The notes under the pieces are model-generated. The model was not told where the DNA came from and did no database searches. It was given only the letters and a program-made list of their open reading frames with translations. This document shows, piece after piece, positions 61,086 to 64,000 of a stretch of 64,000 bases of DNA. The DNA comes from Tenacibaculum sp. Bg11-29. Lineage in GTDB: Bacteria > Bacteroidota > Bacteroidia > Flavobacteriales > Flavobacteriaceae. The stretch is from NCBI RefSeq assembly GCF_002836595.1, contig NZ_PJBB01000003.1, positions 1,859,001 through 1,923,000 of the forward strand, written 5' to 3'. The position numbers and the translations under genes were made by a program. Numbering within the stretch: the stretch's first letter is position 1; the number at the start of each line of letters is the position of its first letter.

Positions 61086-61877
61086 TTACCAGTCTTGTAA
61101 AATCTTGCTATTCTTTTTATAATCACCAGGAGTTACTCCAACGTATTTTTTGAAACTATGCGTAAAATGACTTTGGTCATAAAAGCCTGATTCAAGTGCA
61201 ATTTCTACCAAAGGAACATCCCCATAAAAAAGCTTTTTTGAGTTTTCGATTCTAATGGTAGTTAGATATTCCAAAGGTGTTAAACCAATGTTCTTTTTAA
61301 AGCTTTTTTGTAGTTTAAATTTATTTACTTTAAATTCTTTTTGTAGTGTTTCTAAAGTGATCGATTGATTGTAATTTAGAAACAAATAATTTAGAATTTC
61401 TTTCAAAGATTCATCAGCATGTTTTTTTAAATTAGGTAGGTAAATATCATCCAAAGTATCCAAAAAAAGATTTTCAATGATTTTAAAAATTGAAACTTCG
61501 TTTATGTCAAACTTACTGTTACGATATGAAATAAAATAAGGAAAGCTTGCCAGATAAGAATAATCAGCATTTATTTTTTTTGAAACATTTTTGATTACGT
61601 CATCGCTTATGTAAAGCACCTTATAGGCCCAAGCATTGTTTTTATTGCCCCAGTTTTTATGAATTGAATAAGGAGGGATTAATTGCAAAGCATTTTTACT
61701 GACCAAAAAACCTGAATTGTTAAATGCAATGTTTTCACTTCCATATTCTATATAAGCGAGACTCCAAGATTGATGAAAATGGGAAGGGAAGCTTTTATCG
61801 ATAAACATAGCAGACTTAAGTTCAGTACCATCTAGCATTGATAGTTTTGTTGTCTTTACTTTGTTTATTTCTATCAT
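61086..61877 (-). CDS. AraC family transcriptional regulator
   Basis: A 263-residue protein: an N-terminal cupin-like sensor (SFPSHFHQSWSLAYIEYGSE, about 29-48) and a C-terminal double HTH (LQKEFKVNKFKLQKSFKK; ALESGFYDQSHFTHSFKKYV), ending GVTPGDYKKNS. 72 bases upstream of the esterase-TPR gene on the same strand, so it probably controls it. Confidence 0.88.
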   Translation of the reverse strand: MIEINKVKTTKLSMLDGTELKSAMFIDKSFPSHFHQSWSLAYIEYGSENIAFNNSGFLVSKNALQLIPPYSIHKNWGNKNNAWAYKVLYISDDVIKNVSKKINADYSYLASFPYFISYRNSKFDINEVSIFKIIENLFLDTLDDIYLPNLKKHADESLKEILNYLFLNYNQSITLETLQKEFKVNKFKLQKSFKKNIGLTPLEYLTTIRIENSKKLFYGDVPLVEIALESGFYDQSHFTHSFKKYVGVTPGDYKKNSKILQDW

Positions 61878-61979
61878 TTAAATTTGAATTTGGGCATTTG
61901 TTTTTCTCTAGTAAAGACAATATTTAGTGATATTAGTATTACTAATTTAGTAGTTTTTGAATTCGGACTTTTTTTTAAT

Positions 61980-62030
61980 ATGTTTTGTTAACGGTTTTGT
62001 GTATGATTAGTTGCGTGTTTTAAGCACTAA
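61980..62030. repeat. Dispersed intergenic repeat, right copy
   Basis: Starts with the same ATGTTTTGTTAACGGT as 59615 and continues TTTGTGTATGATTAGTTGCG. With the left copy it brackets the esterase and AraC genes. The remaining gap to 62124 shows no gene. Confidence 0.55.
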
Positions 62031-62124
62031 AATTAGCAAATATAAACCAAATAGAAAATCCGAGAGAATTTTCGTAAGTAGGTTAGAACTAGCAATAAAT
62101 TATATATGGTGTTACCAATAGTTT

Positions 62125-62883
62125 TTATTTATCCATCCAATTTTTAAAGTCTGTAGATTTTTCTCTGCTAACAAATATAGTTTCTTCATATTCAGGAATA
62201 AGATGTAATTTTAATTTACCTTTAAACCAAAGTGAGATTTTTGATATAGCTTTTACATTGGTAATTACTTGACGATTAATTCGATAAAAATATGTGGAAT
62301 TTAATAATTCTGTAAGTTCTTCTAGTGTAAATTTAATAGGATATCTATCACCATTCTTTAACACAATATAGGTAAAGTCTTTTTTATAAAAATAAGAAAT
62401 TTCTGAAGTTAGAATTATTTTTAATTCGTCACCTTTGTTAACTAAAAACCGCTCTTTATAATTTTTAGTGTTGGATATTGATTTTAAATCCTCAATCAAT
62501 TTATCATAAGGTTTTGAATTTGTTTTAAAACTTGAGCGATATTTACTTAATGCTTTCTCTACAGTTTTCTGTGTGATGGGTTTTAGTAAATAATCAATAC
62601 TATTCAATTCAAAAGCCTTTATTGCAAATTCATCATAAGCTGTTGTAAATATTATTGGACAGGATACCTCTACAGCTTCAAAAATTTTAAAACTCAAATC
62701 ATCACTTAAATGGATATCTAAAAAGATAAGGTCTGGCGAAGCATTAGTATTAAACCAATCGATAGATTGTTCAACACTTTGCAACCAAGAGATAATGTTG
62801 GTTGGTTGGTTGATTTCGAATAAAATGCGTTTCAAGTTTTTAAAAGCACTTTCTTCATCTTCTATAATTAAAACGTTTATCAT
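62125..62883 (-). CDS. LytTR family response regulator
   Basis: A 252-residue protein: receiver domain (1-~120) with acidic residues E8-D9 region, phosphorylated D56 in LIFLDIHLSDD, the TAYDEFAIKAFELNSIDYLLKP end with its Lys, and a LytTR DNA-binding domain (~145-250: FTYIVLKNGDRYPIKFTLEE, FYRINRQVITNVKAI). The gene overlaps the kinase gene before it by 4 bases. Confidence 0.93.
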   Translation of the reverse strand: MINVLIIEDEESAFKNLKRILFEINQPTNIISWLQSVEQSIDWFNTNASPDLIFLDIHLSDDLSFKIFEAVEVSCPIIFTTAYDEFAIKAFELNSIDYLLKPITQKTVEKALSKYRSSFKTNSKPYDKLIEDLKSISNTKNYKERFLVNKGDELKIILTSEISYFYKKDFTYIVLKNGDRYPIKFTLEELTELLNSTYFYRINRQVITNVKAISKISLWFKGKLKLHLIPEYEETIFVSREKSTDFKNWMDK

Positions 62884-63932
62884 TTAATTTTCAATAAAGG
62901 CAATTTAACCAAAAACAGTTTGTTTTCATTACTAATGACAACATTTTTATTTGTTAGAAACTTATATTGCTCTGCTAAAATATACAAGCCTTTTTTTGTG
63001 GAATCTACATTATTTTTTAAGTTGATTTTATTTTCAACAGATAAATAATTTTCATCTTGCTTGATAGTGAAACTCATTGGATGTGCATCATCAACCCTGT
63101 TATGTTTTACAATGTTTTCTAATAATAAATGCAAAGAGATAGGAGGAAGCATATAATCTAAATCATTTATTTCAATTGAAAAATTAAAATTTTTACCAAA
63201 TCGTTTTTTTAGTAAACGGCTATAGTTTTCAGCAAATTGAACCTCATCTTTTAGGGGAACAACTTCTTTGTCAGTAGTTTTTAAGATGTAACGATACATA
63301 TCAGACATTTCTTTAAGAAAGTCATTGGCAATTGATTGATCTTGCTGTATTAACCCTGATAATGTATTTAAGTTATTAAACAAAAAATGAGGATTTAATT
63401 GACTTTTTAACGCTCTATTTTGAAGCTCTAACTCGTTTCTCTTTAAACGTTCATTTTCCTTATACTCAATTTTCCAGCGTTTGAAAAAGTTAAGGCTAAA
63501 TAACATACTAATTATTATAATCCCTTTTAAAAAACCTTCAAGAGTATTCAATTCTAACATGAAGGTGTTGAATATTTGGAATTCAGAATGATAAATGGTT
63601 ACATAAATTGTTCTTAGGAGGAAGTAAAGACAGTTGTTTATAAGAACCACTGCAAAAATTCCAAGGATAAATAATTTTAAATTCATTTTCCAACCTCTCT
63701 TTATCAATTTGTTAAGAGATAATTGAGCGAGTAGCCAAATGATTCCGAATTGAATTGTAATTATACATACAATAAACCAATCAAAACCATAACTCGAATC
63801 TACAGTTTTACTCATCATAAAAAAAGTAGCGTAATAGATTACTCCAAGCAGCGGAATAAATATCAAAGGATATATTCTAAACACATTATTTTTCATATTA
63901 GGAAATTTACTTAATTGTATTTGGAATTTCAT
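62880..63932 (-). CDS. LytS-type sensor histidine kinase
   Basis: A 350-residue protein with four membrane helices (about 20-150), a coiled linker, and a His_kinase domain with LKSQLNPHFLFNNLNTLSGL (phospho-accepting His). The ATP-binding part is short: LHLLLENIVKHNRVD and TKKGLYILAEQYKFL. It senses an unknown envelope signal and passes phosphate to the LytTR regulator. An alternative start is the ATG at 63896. The last 68 bases of the window show nothing coding. Confidence 0.9.
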   Translation of the reverse strand: MKFQIQLSKFPNMKNNVFRIYPLIFIPLLGVIYYATFFMMSKTVDSSYGFDWFIVCIITIQFGIIWLLAQLSLNKLIKRGWKMNLKLFILGIFAVVLINNCLYFLLRTIYVTIYHSEFQIFNTFMLELNTLEGFLKGIIIISMLFSLNFFKRWKIEYKENERLKRNELELQNRALKSQLNPHFLFNNLNTLSGLIQQDQSIANDFLKEMSDMYRYILKTTDKEVVPLKDEVQFAENYSRLLKKRFGKNFNFSIEINDLDYMLPPISLHLLLENIVKHNRVDDAHPMSFTIKQDENYLSVENKINLKNNVDSTKKGLYILAEQYKFLTNKNVVISNENKLFLVKLPLLKIK

Positions 63933-64000
63933 TTGTTTTAGGAAAATATTTTCTAAAAAATCCTTTATTGTTTAAAAATACAACAAAAAGTAAAAGAGCA

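Noticed and set aside
1..64000. CRISPR arrays, prophage, rRNA operon, replication origin
   Set aside because: No regularly spaced repeats, phage structural genes, rRNA or origin genes were found on reading both strands.

Overview
The window is chromosomal DNA of a low-GC member of the Bacteroidota, most likely a marine Flavobacteriaceae (Tenacibaculum/Polaribacter-like). The evidence is the fused CcoN-CcoO cytochrome oxidase subunit, a GldI gliding lipoprotein, two proteins with type IX secretion (T9SS) C-terminal sorting tails, DUF5916, DUF2490 and DUF4369 proteins, promoters of the Bacteroidota type (TAnnTTTG), and long A/T-rich terminator hairpins between genes. No phage, CRISPR array, rRNA or conjugation genes were seen.

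Layout. 1-7.6 kb: end of hemN, then a complete cbb3 oxidase operon (ccoS, ccoNO fusion, ccoQ, ccoP, ccoG, ccoH, SafE-like membrane protein) and a universal stress protein. Both the operon and the stress gene carry a Crp/Fnr-type box (TGA-N6-TCA) at the same distance from a -7 element, so this looks like one microaerobic regulon. 7.6-8.9 kb: a small accessory patch with a UDG-like gene whose end is shifted by an extra 8-bp repeat unit, followed by the decayed tail of a second usp gene. 8.9-20.6 kb: DUF885 peptidase-like lipoprotein, DinB-like protein, DUF4369 lipoprotein, DUF819 transporter-like protein (with a duplicated start), DUF2490 protein, a large BNR/sortilin-type propeller protein, and a small SPFH/DUF4177/RHH cluster containing a broken gene. 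20.7-33 kb: S1/P1 nuclease, ClbS/DfsB, two TetR-controlled units, YdcF, AhpD-like, two Crp/Fnr regulators, an epimerase, ndk and a PhoD-like phosphatase. 34-38 kb: nrnA, gldI and two more peptidyl-prolyl isomerases, PAP2 phosphatase. 38.9-39.3 kb: two near-identical tRNA-Ser(UGA) genes. 39.6-51.8 kb: aroC, Crp/Fnr regulator, DinB-like protein, a 2,037-residue T9SS metalloprotease, and an AraC/NTF2-like/DUF5916 group.

51.9-54.8 kb is the clearest islet: a lysyl-endopeptidase-like T9SS protease and a broken IS3-family transposase lie between direct repeats made of the last codons of the pyruvate dehydrogenase E2 gene, as if an element had inserted at the 3' end of that gene. 54.7-64 kb: pdhC-pdhA, a secreted protein, a VanX-like dipeptidase, an esterase-TPR/AraC pair with a different base composition and related repeats on both sides, and a LytS/LytTR two-component pair.

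No wholly new multi-gene system could be proven from sequence alone. The best leads are the 3'-end-targeted protease islet, the shared Crp/Fnr box architecture of cco and usp, the 8-bp slippage tract in the UDG-like gene, the duplicated membrane module of CcoP, and the duplicated start of the DUF819 gene.
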